A model generated the notes under the pieces. The model saw only the letters and a program-made list of their open reading frames with translations. It had not been told where the DNA came from and made no database searches. Shown here piece by piece: positions 48,352-57,796 of a stretch of 64,000 nt of DNA. The stretch is from Rufibacter latericius (GTDB taxonomy: Bacteria; Bacteroidota; Bacteroidia; Cytophagales; Hymenobacteraceae). The stretch is from NCBI RefSeq assembly GCF_003721515.1, contig NZ_RJJD01000001.1, positions 958,736 to 1,022,735 on the forward strand, read 5' to 3'. Every line of letters begins with the position of its first letter. Within the stretch, counting starts at the first letter, position 1. The position numbers were made by a program, and so were the translations under genes.

Positions 48352-48843
48352 CTAAGACTTCATGTTCACGAACTGCAGCGGAATACCCAACTCTGCGCGG
48401 CGCAACATGGCAATGACATCCTGCAGGTCATCAATCTTTTTGGCGGTCACGCGCACCTGGTCGTCCATGATGGCGGGGGTCACCTTCAGCTTGCTGTCCT
48501 TGATGAGTTTCACAATCTTCTTGGCGTCTTCCTTGTCAATGCCGGCGCGAACTTTCACGTCTTTCTTGATCATGGCCCCGCTGGCTACGGCCTCGTTGCT
48601 GAAGTCCAGGGCGGTGGCATCAATCTGCTGCTTCACAATCTTGCTCAGGATGATGTCTTCAATCTGGCGCAGGCGCATGTCGTTCTCGGTGGTGATGTGC
48701 ACCAGGTTGGTTTTCTTGTCCAGTTCCAGACTTCCCTTGGTGTCTTTGAAGTCATAACGGCTCTGGATTTCTTTTTTCACGGTATTGATGGCGTTGTCCA
48801 GCGTCTGCGGATCAACCTTGCTCACGATATCAAATGAAGGCAT
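48352..48843 (-). CDS. yajQ: YajQ family nucleotide-binding protein
   Basis: A 163-residue cytoplasmic protein of the YajQ/DUF520 family, full length. It has the duplicated ferredoxin-like fold: MPSFDIVSKVDPQTLDNAI at the N-terminus, QSRYDFKDTKGSLELDKK (about 28-45), KKDVKVRAGIDKEDAKKIV in the second half, and a C-terminal LQFVNMKS. Relatives bind nucleotides, including cyclic di-GMP in Xanthomonas, and some act with a transcription factor. The role in Bacteroidota is not established. It is divergent from the GNAT gene. Confidence 0.94.
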   Translation of the reverse strand: MPSFDIVSKVDPQTLDNAINTVKKEIQSRYDFKDTKGSLELDKKTNLVHITTENDMRLRQIEDIILSKIVKQQIDATALDFSNEAVASGAMIKKDVKVRAGIDKEDAKKIVKLIKDSKLKVTPAIMDDQVRVTAKKIDDLQDVIAMLRRAELGIPLQFVNMKS

Positions 48844-48899
48844 AGTGGATGGGTGAATTAAATGAGGGTATTTATACGGTTTTATTGCCGTATGCCGAA

Positions 48900-48907
48900 C
48901 AAAGTTA
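48900..48907 (-). promoter_or_regulatory. Candidate -7 element of yajQ
   Basis: The minus strand reads TAACTTTG, an exact TAnnTTTG match. It would place the transcript start about 50 bases before the yajQ ATG, a typical distance. Confidence 0.4.
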
Positions 48908-48951
48908 CTAGTTTAGCGAAATTTTACGGAAAAGAGCTTAAAAACGCAGTC

Positions 48952-49389
48952 ATGCAAATTATTCAGCCCTCTACCTTTCACGAGTTTGAGCAGTATTACC
49001 GTTTACGTTACGAAATGTTACGCAAGCCCTGGCATCAGCCGGTAGGCAGCGAACGCTCCGAGGATGATGAACAGGCCACGCATTTAATGGCCCTTGACGA
49101 GAATACCGGAGAAATCATGGGAGGCTGTCGCGTGCACCTGGAAACCGACCAAGAAGCCCAGCTTCGTTTCCTGGCCGTGGCCCCCAAGTACCAGAACAAA
49201 CAAATTGGCCGCCGTCTGTTGCAGGCGGTAGAAGAAGAAGCCCGAAGACTTGGCGCCAAGGAACTCATTGTGCAGGCCCGCGAGTACGCCAGAAACTTTT
49301 ACAAGCGCAACGGGTTTACTGAAGAGTTTCCCACGCACCTGCTCTTCGGAGAAGTGCAGCACTACCAGATGCGCAAGCCCCTCTACTAG
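48952..49389 (+). CDS. GNAT family N-acetyltransferase (ElaA-like)
   Basis: A 145-residue acetyltransferase. The start MQIIQPSTFHEFEQYY is preferred over an ATG 30 codons upstream, because the family begins here and the upstream stretch overlaps the divergent promoter region. The acetyl-CoA motif is visible as LRFLAVAPKYQNKQIGRRLL (about 79-98), followed by ARNFYKRNGFTEE (about 114-126). The substrate is unknown. It is followed by a lipocalin gene after about 90 bases. Confidence 0.85.
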   Translation: MQIIQPSTFHEFEQYYRLRYEMLRKPWHQPVGSERSEDDEQATHLMALDENTGEIMGGCRVHLETDQEAQLRFLAVAPKYQNKQIGRRLLQAVEEEARRLGAKELIVQAREYARNFYKRNGFTEEFPTHLLFGEVQHYQMRKPLY

Positions 49390-49479
49390 AGGCCACAGGT
49401 AAAAGCCTTTGCTCCGCTTCCCATCTGTAGACCTGCAGAATCAACGGGGTAGCGGATGCAAACTTTTAACCTGTCTTAT

Positions 49480-50028
49480 ATGAGAAAGCCCCTCCTCTTT
49501 GCCGGAATTGGCGCCGGACTGCTGGCCCTAGGTGCTTTGTACCTGGCCTTCAAACCCAAACATGCTTTCCTGCCCACAGTTCCTTCGGTTGACCTGCAGC
49601 GCTATGCCGGCAAGTGGTACGAGATAGCGCTCATCCCCAACCGTTTTGAGAAAGGCTGCCACTGCACCACCGCCGAGTACGTGCCCAGAGAAGGCTACGT
49701 AGAAGTGCGCAACACCTGCCGCAAAGGCAGCGCCAACGGCAAAGACGATGGTGCCCTGGGCAAGGCTTTCCCGGTGGAGGGCAGCAACAACGCCAAGCTG
49801 CGTGTGCAGTTCTTCTGGCCCTTTCGGGGTGATTACTGGATTTTGGACCTGGCCCCCGATTACTCCCATGCCCTGGTAGGCTCGCCAGACCGCAAGTTCC
49901 TCTGGATCCTAGCCCGCACCCGTCAGCTTGACCCAACCCTCTATTCCCGCCTGGAGCAGAAGGCCCGTAGCCTGGGGTTTGATGAACGCAAGCTCCAGAA
50001 AGCCGACCAAAGCTGCGAAGACCGGTAA
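49480..50028 (+). CDS. Lipocalin family protein (Blc-like)
   Basis: A 182-residue protein starting at MRKPLLFAGIGAGLL; an ATG eight codons upstream is equally in frame. The N-terminal hydrophobic segment is a signal peptide or anchor. The lipocalin domain starts at DLQRYAGKWYEIALIPNRFE (about 37-56) with the GxW motif, followed by CTTAEYVPREGYVEVRNTC, GDYWILDLAPDYSHALVGSP and ILARTRQLD, as in bacterial Blc. Bacterial Blc proteins bind lysophospholipids or other small lipids at the envelope. The two Cys pairs (about 59/61 and 78) could form a disulfide. Confidence 0.9.
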   Translation: MRKPLLFAGIGAGLLALGALYLAFKPKHAFLPTVPSVDLQRYAGKWYEIALIPNRFEKGCHCTTAEYVPREGYVEVRNTCRKGSANGKDDGALGKAFPVEGSNNAKLRVQFFWPFRGDYWILDLAPDYSHALVGSPDRKFLWILARTRQLDPTLYSRLEQKARSLGFDERKLQKADQSCEDR

Positions 50029-50067
50029 TCCGTTCCGCTTTTCCTGGATTAAAATCTACTTCCGCCG

Positions 50068-50101
50068 TTTCAGACCTTGGTTGCAGAAAACAGCTCTGAA
50101 A
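50068..50101. repeat. Dispersed palindrome, copy 24
   Basis: TTTCAGACCTTGGTTGC and GAAAACAGCTCTGAAA. It lies 39 bases after the lipocalin stop. Confidence 0.7.
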
Positions 50102-50193
50102 CGAAGATCCCACACTAATGCTTTTCTTCGTTTGGGCAACTTCTTTGACAAAGAACCTGCCCCTTTCTATCAATGGCTGAAAAGAGCGGGAGT

Positions 50194-50224
50194 TTTAGGC
50201 TTATTTTTCATAAAAAGGCCTAAA
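50194..50224. repeat. Dispersed palindrome, copy 25
   Basis: TTTAGGCTTATTTTTC and AAAAAGGCCTAAA form a compact hairpin with A/T-rich inner arms. It lies about 100 bases upstream of tamB. Confidence 0.75.
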
Positions 50225-50321
50225 AACGGGTTTAATCCTATTCTTTAACAAGACAATATGTAACCACAGCTATATAAGTGGAGTACAAGTAGCATCTCCC
50301 AAAACTGCTACTGTATTTATT

Positions 50322-53300
50322 TTGTCTACGCATACTGTTAAAAAATATACGCTGAAGACACTGGCCGTGCTCCTCTGGATTATTGGCGGGGTCTTGGTAT
50401 TGGTGGCGCTCCTGTTGATAGCCCTCCAGATACCCAAAGTGCAGGACTTCGCCGCCAGCAAGGCCGAGAACTATCTCCAGAATAAGATAGGCACCGAGGT
50501 GCGCATCGGCAAGTTCCGCAGCGATTTCCGGAAAGACATTCTCCTGGAAGGCGTGTACCTGGAAGACCAGAAAGGCGATACGCTCTGGTACTCTGAACGC
50601 CTGGCCGCCAACCTGGACATCCTGGGAATCCTGAAGTCGAAGGTGGCGCTCAAATCCCTGGAACTGGAGAACGCCACAGCCCACATCTACCGAACCCTAC
50701 CCGACAGCGTCTCCAACTTTGACTACATCCTGGATGCCTTCGCTTCGCCCACAGACACCACCGCCACCGACACCACCAGTGCCGGTTTTGCCTATGATAT
50801 TGGTACCATTGACCTGAAGAACATCTTCTTAACGTACCGCGATGAGGTGAACGGCCAAAACGTGCGCACCCGCATTGGGAACTTCAACATGGAGATGGAC
50901 GAACTGGACCTCACCAAGGAAATCTACCGCATTGGAGACGTCACGCTGCGCGACACCTATGTAGACATGGTGCAAACCAAGGTGCCGCCCGAAGGCGAGT
51001 CTGAGCCCCTGACCATGCAGTTCGGTCTCAAGACGGTGGCGTTAGACCGCGTGAAACTGAAGTACCGCAACGGCGTGGCCAAACAGTACATAGACGTAAA
51101 CTTGGGCCAGGCCCGCATGGCCTCTGAGAAGATTGACCTCATCAACTCGCGCATCGACCTGAGCAACCTGGAACTGCACAACAGTACTCTCGCTTACTCC
51201 CAGAATGCCGAAATGCCTGCCGAGTACCGCGTGGTAGACCCGGCGGAGGCGCTGGAAGCCATTGAGGAAGCCGTTTCCAAAACCACCGGTGAGCCGGTGA
51301 ACTGGGTGTTTACCCTGGACAAACTAAACGTGACCGAGGTGGACGCCGCCTTTGACAACTATGACGCGCCCAAGCAGGCCCGGGGCATGGACTACAACCA
51401 CCTGCTAGCCCGCAACCTGAACATCCAACTTAACGACCTTTACTACAGCACCAACCGCACCACCGCCCAACTGGAGCAACTGACGTTCCAGGAGAAAAGC
51501 GGCTTTGAGGTAAAGCAATTCACCGCCGGAATTCTGTTCGACTCCGTTCAGACCGAGTTATCAAATTTGGAGCTGGAAACCGGCCACAGCCGCATCGCGC
51601 GCCGCCTCAAAGTGGGCTATCCTTCCCTGGAAACCGCTGCTGATGACCTGAGCAAACTGACGTTATCCGCCGATTTGCAGAACACCTACATCGGGTTCCG
51701 GGACATTGCTTTGCTGCAGCCATCGTTGGTGAATCAGCCGCCGCTGGCGGGTAACCTGAGCCAGACCGTGCGCCTGAGCGGTGTGGTGAACGGCCGCATG
51801 GACAATCTGCTGCTGAGCAACGTGCGCGTGAGCGGCTGGCGCAATACCGAACTGGCTCTGAACGGCAGAATCAGGGGCTTGCCTAATCCAGATAACCTGG
51901 CGGCCAACCTGCAGATAAACCGTTTCCATACCACCGCCACCGATGTGGAATCGCTGCTGCCCGCAGGCACGTTACCAGCCAATATCACCCTGCCACCGTC
52001 CATGGATGTGCAGGGCTCCTTCAGCGGTACCATGACTGCCTTTGATGTAGACGCCACCATCAGAACCACCTTCGGGAACGCCATTGCTAAGATTGACATG
52101 ACACCGGGCAGAACTGCCGGACAGGAACGCATCAAAGGCAATGTGCGCCTCATGCGCTTTGACTTGGGCCGCCTGATGAACGATAAAACGTTAGGACGTG
52201 CTTCTTTGGTCGCGAACATCAACGGTACTGGCATCACGCCTGAGACCATGGTTGCCAAGATTGACGGAACCGTTCAGGGCTTTGAATACGGCGGCTACAA
52301 CTACCATGACCTGAATTTCGATGTAGATGCCAACCGCAACCGCTACGCCATCAAAGCCAATAGCACCAAGGACCAGAACCTGGATTTTGCGCTGAACGGA
52401 ACCGTGAACCTTCGGGGCGCGCAACCAGCCATCGCCATGAACGCGAACCTGCGGGCCGTTGACTTCCAAGCCCTGAAACTGTATTCCGAAGACCTCCGGT
52501 TGCGCGGTGACATCATCGCTGATTTACGCGGCGGCGATGCCAACAGCCTCAACGGCTCCATCATCGCCCGCAATACCGCTCTTACCAGCAACAACCGTCC
52601 CCTCCAATTTGACTCGCTGGCCGTGTATCTGACGCAGCAGACCAACAAAACTGAGCTACGTGTCTTGTCTGATGTCATTACCGCCAACCTGAACGGGAAC
52701 ATTGGTTTAGGAGACATCGGACCGGAACTGATGAACCATATCAGCCGGTACTATGACTTAGGCAACGGTGGCTACAAACCCAGTTCCAGGGCCAGACAGT
52801 TCAGCTTTAACATGGCGCTGCACAAACCACGCGTGTTCCAGGCCTTCGTGCCCGGCCTTACCCGCCTGAGTTTAGATACGCTTTATGGGAACTATAACAG
52901 CCAAACCGCCAATCTACAGATGGTGGCCAGTGTGCCCCGCGTAAGGTACACCGGCATGCGGTTAGACTCTATATCCCTGAACATTTCATCAGACCCCAAC
53001 CAGTTGAACTACAACGTACGGGCAGAGCGCATTCGCCAAGACACTACATTCCGGGTGAACAACATTGTGCTGGGCGGGAATGTACAGGACAACACCGTTG
53101 CCCTGCGCGCGGCAAATCAAAGCAGAGCCGGAGAGGAAGAATCGGCCATTGGCGTATTGCTTCGGCAGATTACGAACGGGTTTGAGGTGAACGTAGCCCC
53201 AGATTTGCTCATTAACCGCGATGCCTGGACCGTAGGGCCAAATAATTTTGTGCGGTACTACACCAACAATGGGGCCGTAGTGGCGAACAATCTCCGCTTA

Positions 53301-55361
53301 TCCAATGGCCCCATGGCCATTGCACTGCAAAGCCAGAACCCAAAGGCCCAGAACTCCCCCCTCGATGTCAACCTCACCAATGTAGACTTGGGCTATCTGG
53401 CCCGCGCTATTCTGCAGGAAGATAGTTTGGTGGCCGGTACCCTGAACGGGAAGGCTACCGTCAATGACATCTCAGGGAACATGAGCTTTACCGCAGACAT
53501 GGCCCTCACTGGTCTGGAATACGAGACATTCCCAGTAGGTGACCTCACGCTGCAGGCCAGCAACCCTACCGCCAACCGCTACAACATGACCGCCCGCCTT
53601 TCCGGCTACGGTAACAACGTGACCCTGGCAGGTTATTACCTGACTACAGAAGGCAAACCGATGTCCTTTGATTTGGATTTAGGTCAATTGAACCTGGCCA
53701 GCCTTCAGCCCTTTACCCAGGGTATGGTTAAAAACCTGGGAGGTAATTTAGCGGGCGATATAGCCATCAGAGGCACCCTGGAAGACCCAGACATTGTGGG
53801 CGACCTGCAGTTTAGAGAGGCTACCTTCAACCTGGCCATGCTCAATTCCACGTTCCGGGTACCAGATGAGCGTCTGAGCGTGAACAATGAAGGCATTCAG
53901 TTTAACGACTTTGTTATGCTGGATTCCCTGAACAACCGCGCCACTGTGAACGGAGCGATCCTTACCTCCAACTTCACTGATTACCGGTTTGATTTACGCG
54001 CCGTAACGGATGACTTCATGGTCATGAACAGCACCGCCGCCGACAACGAACTGTACTACGGCCGTGTGTTCCTGGACAGCGACACCCGCATCACCGGAGA
54101 CCTGAACGTGCCGGTCATCAACACCAACGTGACAGTAGCACCTAACTCTAATCTCACCTATGTGATGCCGCAGGAAGAAGCAGGCGTGAACCGCGAGGGC
54201 ATTGTGGTCTTTATTGACCCAGACAGCACCCGCAACCGTCGCATCAACCGTCAAAAGCAGATAGATACGGTAGAGGCCGAGGTCACAGGAATTGAAATGA
54301 CCATGACCCTGAACCTCACCGATGAAACGCCCATCACCGTGATTGTAGACCCAGAGTCGGGCGATAACCTAACCATCAGGGGCGAGGCAAACTTGAATGT
54401 AGGCTATGATGTAACTGAAAATATCACGTTGTCGGGCCGCTATGATGTCACCGAAGGCCTTTACTCCATGAACCTGTATGAACTGGTGAAACGTGAGTTT
54501 GCGTTTGACCCCGCCAGCTACATTGTCTGGACCGGTGACATGATGGACGCCGATGCCAATATCACGGCCATCTATAACGTAGACGCCGCTCCGCTGGAAC
54601 TTATCCAGAGCCAGACCGCCGGGGTAGATGCCGGAAGCGCCGGTCAATTCCGCAACAAACTGCCGTTTGATGTTCGCCTGAATATGGAAGGCGAGCTCAT
54701 GAACCCAGCTATCTCCTTTAATATTGAATTGGATGAGAAAGCCAAAGGAGGCATGGTGGAAGAAGTACGTGCCCGCCTGGACCAGCTAAGCCAACCAACT
54801 CAGGAATCTGAGCGCACCAAACAGGTCTTCTCCCTACTGGTACTTGGCCGGTTCATGGCGCAGGATCCATTGGCGTCTTCGGGCGGAGGTGGCATCAACA
54901 GTGCCCTGCGCGGTAGTGCTAGCAAAGTACTCTCTGACCAACTCAATAACTTGACTGGCCAGTACCTGGGAGGGCTGGGAATTGAACTGGGCCTGAACTC
55001 CTATGATGATTACTCCTCCGGCGATGCTCAGAGCCGCACAGACCTGAACGTAGCCATGCAGCGCCAACTCCTCAATGACCGCCTGACCGTAAGCTTCGGG
55101 ACAGACATTCCGTTGGGCGGCGGCAATGACCAGGGCAATTCTGGTAACGCGGGAAACAGCGGCGGAAATGCCTTTGCGGGAGACGTATCAGTGGAATACT
55201 CGGTGACCAAAGACGGGCGGCTGCGGCTGCGGGCTTTCCGGAACAATTCCTATGAAGGTTTCCTGGACGGGCAGTTGCAACGGACTGGTGTTTCCCTGCT
55301 TTTCGTGCGTGAATATGACAGCCTCGCAGAACTCTTTAGAAATACTGGCAAAGCTAAATAA
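50322..55361 (+). CDS. tamB: Translocation and assembly module protein TamB
   Basis: A 1679-residue inner-membrane-anchored AsmA/TamB-type protein that forms a long periplasmic beta-groove to the outer membrane. A single N-terminal helix (LAVLLWIIGGVLVLVALLLI, about 14-33) precedes repeated beta-rich sequence. The conserved C-terminal TamB (DUF490) domain covers about 1290-1610, with SGRYDVTEGLYSMNLYELV, NITAIYNVDAAPLELIQSQT and VFSLLVLGRFMAQD. No ATG is available in a sensible place, and the frame most likely begins at TTG (50322). The stop codon is directly followed by the tamL ATG. TamB proteins help insert outer membrane proteins or move phospholipids. The pair with TamL is characteristic of Bacteroidota. 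Confidence 0.93.
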   Translation: MSTHTVKKYTLKTLAVLLWIIGGVLVLVALLLIALQIPKVQDFAASKAENYLQNKIGTEVRIGKFRSDFRKDILLEGVYLEDQKGDTLWYSERLAANLDILGILKSKVALKSLELENATAHIYRTLPDSVSNFDYILDAFASPTDTTATDTTSAGFAYDIGTIDLKNIFLTYRDEVNGQNVRTRIGNFNMEMDELDLTKEIYRIGDVTLRDTYVDMVQTKVPPEGESEPLTMQFGLKTVALDRVKLKYRNGVAKQYIDVNLGQARMASEKIDLINSRIDLSNLELHNSTLAYSQNAEMPAEYRVVDPAEALEAIEEAVSKTTGEPVNWVFTLDKLNVTEVDAAFDNYDAPKQARGMDYNHLLARNLNIQLNDLYYSTNRTTAQLEQLTFQEKSGFEVKQFTAGILFDSVQTELSNLELETGHSRIARRLKVGYPSLETAADDLSKLTLSADLQNTYIGFRDIALLQPSLVNQPPLAGNLSQTVRLSGVVNGRMDNLLLSNVRVSGWRNTELALNGRIRGLPNPDNLAANLQINRFHTTATDVESLLPAGTLPANITLPPSMDVQGSFSGTMTAFDVDATIRTTFGNAIAKIDMTPGRTAGQERIKGNVRLMRFDLGRLMNDKTLGRASLVANINGTGITPETMVAKIDGTVQGFEYGGYNYHDLNFDVDANRNRYAIKANSTKDQNLDFALNGTVNLRGAQPAIAMNANLRAVDFQALKLYSEDLRLRGDIIADLRGGDANSLNGSIIARNTALTSNNRPLQFDSLAVYLTQQTNKTELRVLSDVITANLNGNIGLGDIGPELMNHISRYYDLGNGGYKPSSRARQFSFNMALHKPRVFQAFVPGLTRLSLDTLYGNYNSQTANLQMVASVPRVRYTGMRLDSISLNISSDPNQLNYNVRAERIRQDTTFRVNNIVLGGNVQDNTVALRAANQSRAGEEESAIGVLLRQITNGFEVNVAPDLLINRDAWTVGPNNFVRYYTNNGAVVANNLRLSNGPMAIALQSQNPKAQNSPLDVNLTNVDLGYLARAILQEDSLVAGTLNGKATVNDISGNMSFTADMALTGLEYETFPVGDLTLQASNPTANRYNMTARLSGYGNNVTLAGYYLTTEGKPMSFDLDLGQLNLASLQPFTQGMVKNLGGNLAGDIAIRGTLEDPDIVGDLQFREATFNLAMLNSTFRVPDERLSVNNEGIQFNDFVMLDSLNNRATVNGAILTSNFTDYRFDLRAVTDDFMVMNSTAADNELYYGRVFLDSDTRITGDLNVPVINTNVTVAPNSNLTYVMPQEEAGVNREGIVVFIDPDSTRNRRINRQKQIDTVEAEVTGIEMTMTLNLTDETPITVIVDPESGDNLTIRGEANLNVGYDVTENITLSGRYDVTEGLYSMNLYELVKREFAFDPASYIVWTGDMMDADANITAIYNVDAAPLELIQSQTAGVDAGSAGQFRNKLPFDVRLNMEGELMNPAISFNIELDEKAKGGMVEEVRARLDQLSQPTQESERTKQVFSLLVLGRFMAQDPLASSGGGGINSALRGSASKVLSDQLNNLTGQYLGGLGIELGLNSYDDYSSGDAQSRTDLNVAMQRQLLNDRLTVSFGTDIPLGGGNDQGNSGNAGNSGGNAFAGDVSVEYSVTKDGRLRLRAFRNNSYEGFLDGQLQRTGVSLLFVREYDSLAELFRNTGKAK

Positions 55362-57710
55362 ATGACATCGCTTTATAGACACGTGATCTTCTCTACCCTC
55401 TCCCTTTCCAGGGCCCTTTCCTTGCTGTTTCTGCTGGCTTTTTTGGCGGGCTGCAGCAGCACCAAAAGCGTACCCCAAGGGGACTACCTCTACATTGGCG
55501 GTGACATCAAGGTTTCTTCTCCTTATCCTGAGACGAACACCAAAGCCCTGGAACCGGAACTGAACGCCGCCATCCGGCCGCAACCTAATACCTCCTTCCT
55601 GGGCATGCGGCCCAAGCTTTGGATTTACAACGCCATGGGCGGAAACCGTGAACGCAAGGGCATTGCCAATTGGATTAAAACCCGCCTGGGAGAGCCGCCG
55701 GTGCTGTTAAGCGAGGCGCACCCAGACCGCGTGAAAGGGGCCATGATCAACCGTTTGTACAACAACGGGTATTTCTCCCCCTCCTTGGAACACACCGTAG
55801 ACACCACCAGCAAGCGCAAGATGGCTCAGGTGCATTATGCCGCCACGGTGGGCAAGCAATACATCATTCAACAGATCCAGTTTCCGCAGGGGAACGACAG
55901 CGTTTCCATTGCCATTCGGGAAACAGAGCCCCAAAGCTTGTTGAAGGTGAATGACCCGTACAACCTGGAGAAACTTATTGCCGAGCGCCTGCGGGTGAAC
56001 GAAATCCTGAAAGAGAAAGGCTTCTTCTTTTTTGACGAAAGCTATCTGATTTACCACGTAGACAGTACCCAGAACAACAAGGTCAACATCTTTGTGCGCT
56101 TGAAGGACACGGCTCCTACCAAGGCCCTGATCCCGTACCGCTACCAGCAGGTAAGCATCTACACTGATTTCTCTTTGGGTGACTCCATAGGTGACAGTGA
56201 GGCCCCGGTACAATTCAAAGACTACAAGTACTACCCAGACGAAGAAACCTTCAAGGCGAAAACCATTCTGAATGCGGTTTTCGTGGAAAACGGCGACCTC
56301 TACAGCCGCAAACGCCACCTTCAGACCGTGAACCGCCTTATGGATTTGGGCACGTTCAAGTTTGCCGAGGTGCGGTTCACGCCCCTGGATTCTATCGGGT
56401 TGGATGGCCGTATCAATGCCGATATCCTCCTAACCCAAGCCAAGAAAAAATCGGTTAGGGCTGAGGTGCAGACGGTGCAGAAATCCAACGGGTACGCAGG
56501 GCCGGGTATTACGGTCAGTTTCCGAAACCGGAATGCCTTGCGCGGTGCCGAGCTGCTGCTCATTAACCTGGTAGGATCTTTTGAATCGCAGATTAGCGGT
56601 GACAGTGCGCGCTCGGGCCTTACGTCCATGGAGGTAGGAGCCGATGCTGAGATGCATGTGCCCCGTATCATTTCACCGTTCAACATCAGGATCGCCAGCA
56701 GTATGTACCAGCCCAGAACGCGGTTTGCGCTGGGTTTCCGGTTCATCAACCGGCAGGAATTCTTTCAGCAGAACTCCTTCAATTTTGAGTACGGGTACTC
56801 CTGGCGGCAATACGCCACCACTGAGTTCCAGATCAACCCCGTGCAGGTGCAGTACGCAAGGCTCATCAATCCTACGCCAGCTTTTCAGCAGGAATTGGCA
56901 GAACGTCCGTTCTTGGCGCGGGCTTTTGACCAGCAGTTGATCATTGGCGGTAATTACCGGTTGGTGTACAATACGCTGGGCGTTGAAGGGCGCAGCCACC
57001 AGTTCTACATCAGCCCGGGGCTAGATTTCTCGGGTGGTTTGTGGGGGCTCTTTTACCGGGTGAAAAACAAACGCCCCGCTGATCCGGAGTTCCCGAACAC
57101 CTTCCGGGGACAGGCGCTTTCGCAGTACGCCAAGTTTGACCTGGAAACCCGTTACTACTTCAACATCACTGATAAACTGGTGCTGGCTACCCGCTTTCTG
57201 GGTGGCTATGGTCTCCCCTACGGTAACTCCAACGTGCTTCCTTACATCAAACAGTACGGCATTGGGGGCCCTAACAGCATCAGGGCATTTCCGGCCCGCA
57301 GTTTAGGCCCAGGCCTCTACAATCCACGAGCCTTGCAGGAACCCGGCAACGAAGTCTCCCAAAGCTTCTCCTATTTTGACCAAACCGGCGATATCCGACT
57401 GGAGGGGAATGCCGAGTTCCGGTTCCCGTTGATGGACCCGTACCTGAAAGGCGCGGTCTTTGTGGATGCCGGTAATATCTGGCTCGTAAGCGAAGACCCC
57501 ACTCGCCCGGGCGGTAAGTTCAGCGGGGACTTTATGAGCCAACTGGCCGTGGGCGCCGGTGCCGGCGTGCGGATAGATGTGCAGTTCTTCGTGATACGCG
57601 TAGACCTGGCGTACCCGCTCCGCGACCCTACGTACCCCAACGGCGGAAGGCCGAAATCAGGTCTCTTCGGGACGGGTGTGCTGAACCTGGCCATCGGTTA
57701 TCCGTTCTAA
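55362..57710 (+). CDS. tamL: TamL, lipoprotein BamA/TamA-family outer membrane protein
   Basis: A 782-residue outer-membrane protein. The signal MTSLYRHVIFSTLSL continues to LLAFLAGC with lipid Cys30, the feature that separates Bacteroidota TamL from proteobacterial TamA. POTRA-like domains cover about residues 40-370 (MINRLYNNGYFSPSLEHTV near 127; RLMDLGTFKFAEVRF near 325). A 16-strand barrel of the bacterial surface antigen family follows, with the signature GIGGPNSIRAFPARSLGPG near 630 and a terminal GTGVLNLAIGYPF. It starts on the base after the tamB stop, so the two are translationally coupled and should work together in outer membrane assembly. Confidence 0.94.
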   Translation: MTSLYRHVIFSTLSLSRALSLLFLLAFLAGCSSTKSVPQGDYLYIGGDIKVSSPYPETNTKALEPELNAAIRPQPNTSFLGMRPKLWIYNAMGGNRERKGIANWIKTRLGEPPVLLSEAHPDRVKGAMINRLYNNGYFSPSLEHTVDTTSKRKMAQVHYAATVGKQYIIQQIQFPQGNDSVSIAIRETEPQSLLKVNDPYNLEKLIAERLRVNEILKEKGFFFFDESYLIYHVDSTQNNKVNIFVRLKDTAPTKALIPYRYQQVSIYTDFSLGDSIGDSEAPVQFKDYKYYPDEETFKAKTILNAVFVENGDLYSRKRHLQTVNRLMDLGTFKFAEVRFTPLDSIGLDGRINADILLTQAKKKSVRAEVQTVQKSNGYAGPGITVSFRNRNALRGAELLLINLVGSFESQISGDSARSGLTSMEVGADAEMHVPRIISPFNIRIASSMYQPRTRFALGFRFINRQEFFQQNSFNFEYGYSWRQYATTEFQINPVQVQYARLINPTPAFQQELAERPFLARAFDQQLIIGGNYRLVYNTLGVEGRSHQFYISPGLDFSGGLWGLFYRVKNKRPADPEFPNTFRGQALSQYAKFDLETRYYFNITDKLVLATRFLGGYGLPYGNSNVLPYIKQYGIGGPNSIRAFPARSLGPGLYNPRALQEPGNEVSQSFSYFDQTGDIRLEGNAEFRFPLMDPYLKGAVFVDAGNIWLVSEDPTRPGGKFSGDFMSQLAVGAGAGVRIDVQFFVIRVDLAYPLRDPTYPNGGRPKSGLFGTGVLNLAIGYPF

Positions 57711-57726
57711 AAATCTCACCTTATGG

Positions 57727-57780
57727 AATCGCCCCGTTTAAGGCTTGTTTTTGGAAAACAGGTCCTAAACGGGGCGATTT
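57727..57780. terminator. Bidirectional terminator built around a dispersed palindrome
   Basis: Palindrome copy 26 is extended on each side by complementary AATCGCCCCG and CGGGGCGATT, giving a stem of about 25 bases followed by TTTCTTTT. It serves convergent tamL and ada. Confidence 0.85.
57737..57769. repeat. Dispersed palindrome, copy 26 (core of a terminator)
   Basis: TTTAAGGCTTGTTTTTGG and AAAACAGGTCCTAAA form the upper part of the terminator at 57727-57780. Confidence 0.8.
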
Positions 57781-57796
57781 CTTTTAGGTTGGGCGA

